Part shown: positions 63,625-64,000 of the stretch, one piece after another
How the letters are laid out: every line of letters begins with the position of its first letter
How positions within the stretch are numbered: position 1 is the first letter of the stretch
NCBI RefSeq assembly: GCF_030817495.1
Contig: NZ_JAUSZK010000001.1
Coordinates: 4,505,001-4,569,000, forward strand
DNA length: 64,000 bases
Origin: Streptomyces sp. V3I7
GTDB taxonomy: Bacteria; Actinomycetota; Actinomycetes; Streptomycetales; Streptomycetaceae
Reading direction: 5' to 3'
Program-made: the position numbers and the translations under genes
The notes under the pieces: model-generated
The model's input: the letters and a program-made list of their open reading frames with translations, nothing else
What the model was told of the DNA's origin: nothing
Database searches by the model: none

Positions 63625-64000
63625 GGGGCCACCCGCGCTGTCCCGTACGCCCGGCGTTGCTCGGGCTGTCCGTACGGCGCGCCCTGCCGCCGGGCAGAGT
63701 CGCTGAGCCGGATCAGCAGCGCGGTGATCGCCCAGTTGGTGACGACCGAGGAGCCGCCCTGCGCCAGGAACGGCATTGCCATGCCGGTCAGCGGGATCAG
63801 GCCGGTCACCCCGCCCGCGATGACGAACACCTGCAGCGCCACGATCGAGGCGAGGCCGACCGCGAGCAGCTGCCCGAACGGGTCGCGCAGGGCGAGGCCC
63901 GCCCGGTAGCCGCGCTCCACGAGGAGGCCGTACAGCAGGAAGATCGCCGACAGTCCGGCCAGCCCCAGCTCCTCGCCCGCCGTCGCCAGGATGAAGTCCG
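63621..64000 (-). CDS. FtsW/RodA/SpoVE-family glycosyltransferase, partial (C-terminal part)
   Basis: The last ~126 residues of a SEDS peptidoglycan polymerase; the N-terminus lies beyond the window edge. Visible: EELGLAGLSAIFLLYGLLV, then VFVIAGGVTGLIPLTGMAM and PFLAQGGSSVVTNW, the highly conserved C-terminal SEDS signature. The frame is open to 64000. Coupled by ATGA to the class B PBP gene. It would polymerise lipid II glycan strands with that PBP as partner. Confidence 0.93.
   Translation of the reverse strand, partial: DFILATAGEELGLAGLSAIFLLYGLLVERGYRAGLALRDPFGQLLAVGLASIVALQVFVIAGGVTGLIPLTGMAMPFLAQGGSSVVTNWAITALLIRLSDSARRQGAPYGQPEQRRAYGTARVAP

Overview
The window is chromosomal DNA of a Streptomyces. 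It is about 70% GC with strong third-position GC bias, and it carries genus-typical families: WblE, SigH with its anti-sigma, DasR, Ni-SOD, a conservon, fused 2-oxoglutarate dehydrogenase/decarboxylase and CYP170A1. From memory, the gene order follows a core segment of the S. coelicolor chromosome (roughly SCO5222 to SCO5302). Species cannot be fixed from the sequence.

Layout. 0.06-2.5 kb: the two-gene albaflavenone operon (epi-isozizaene synthase with one rare TTA codon, then CYP170A1). 2.5-7.5 kb: class Ia ribonucleotide reductase operon nrdA-nrdB-nrdS on the minus strand, behind a cobalamin riboswitch and two NrdR-like boxes 31 bp apart. 7.5-10 kb: a GNAT acetyltransferase and a two-gene sodium:solute symporter unit. 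10.1-13.5 kb: N-acetylglucosamine control and use (dasR, dasD, nagB) with five DasR operators (dre); the dasABC transporter that I expect beside dasR is not here. 13.9-21.8 kb: PdtaS-like sensor kinase, wblE with a Crp-like site, a lipid kinase, a small membrane protein, ushX-sigH with a sigma-B-type promoter, a UBP zinc-finger protein and a Na+/H+ antiporter. 22-26.6 kb: a PLP enzyme, an amidase, then a Family 2B encapsulin shell gene followed by a polyprenyl diphosphate synthase with a long disordered N-terminus.

26.7-32 kb: small genes, then Ni-SOD (sodN) and its maturation protease sodX, separated by a scrambled TnpB-type transposase remnant. 32.1-37.6 kb: polar amino-acid-type ABC transporter, malic enzyme, quinone oxidoreductase. 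37.7-40.1 kb: a PadR-like regulator with a DUF4097 protein, and a small acidic protein. 40.4-49.8 kb: kgd, a two-component system, a spermidine-synthase-like protein, and lon behind a HAIR operator. 49.9-58.6 kb: GH25 muramidase, MarR, a 143-bp tandem duplication, PP2C-like phosphatase, and a conservon (cvnABCD) that continues into a styrene-monooxygenase-like flavoprotein. 58.6-64 kb: NlpC/P60 hydrolase, TetR with an AurF-type diiron oxygenase, a class B penicillin-binding protein and the end of a FtsW/RodA gene.

Three copies of a MITE-like repeat (226, 226 and 190 bp) lie at 17.7, 40.1 and 59.9 kb. Each is inserted at a CTAG that also supplies the TAG stop codon of a neighbouring gene. The most notable system is the encapsulin plus isoprenoid-synthase pair. 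The MITE stop-codon targeting, the permuted TnpB remnant and the dre-rich but transporterless das locus are the other points worth checking.
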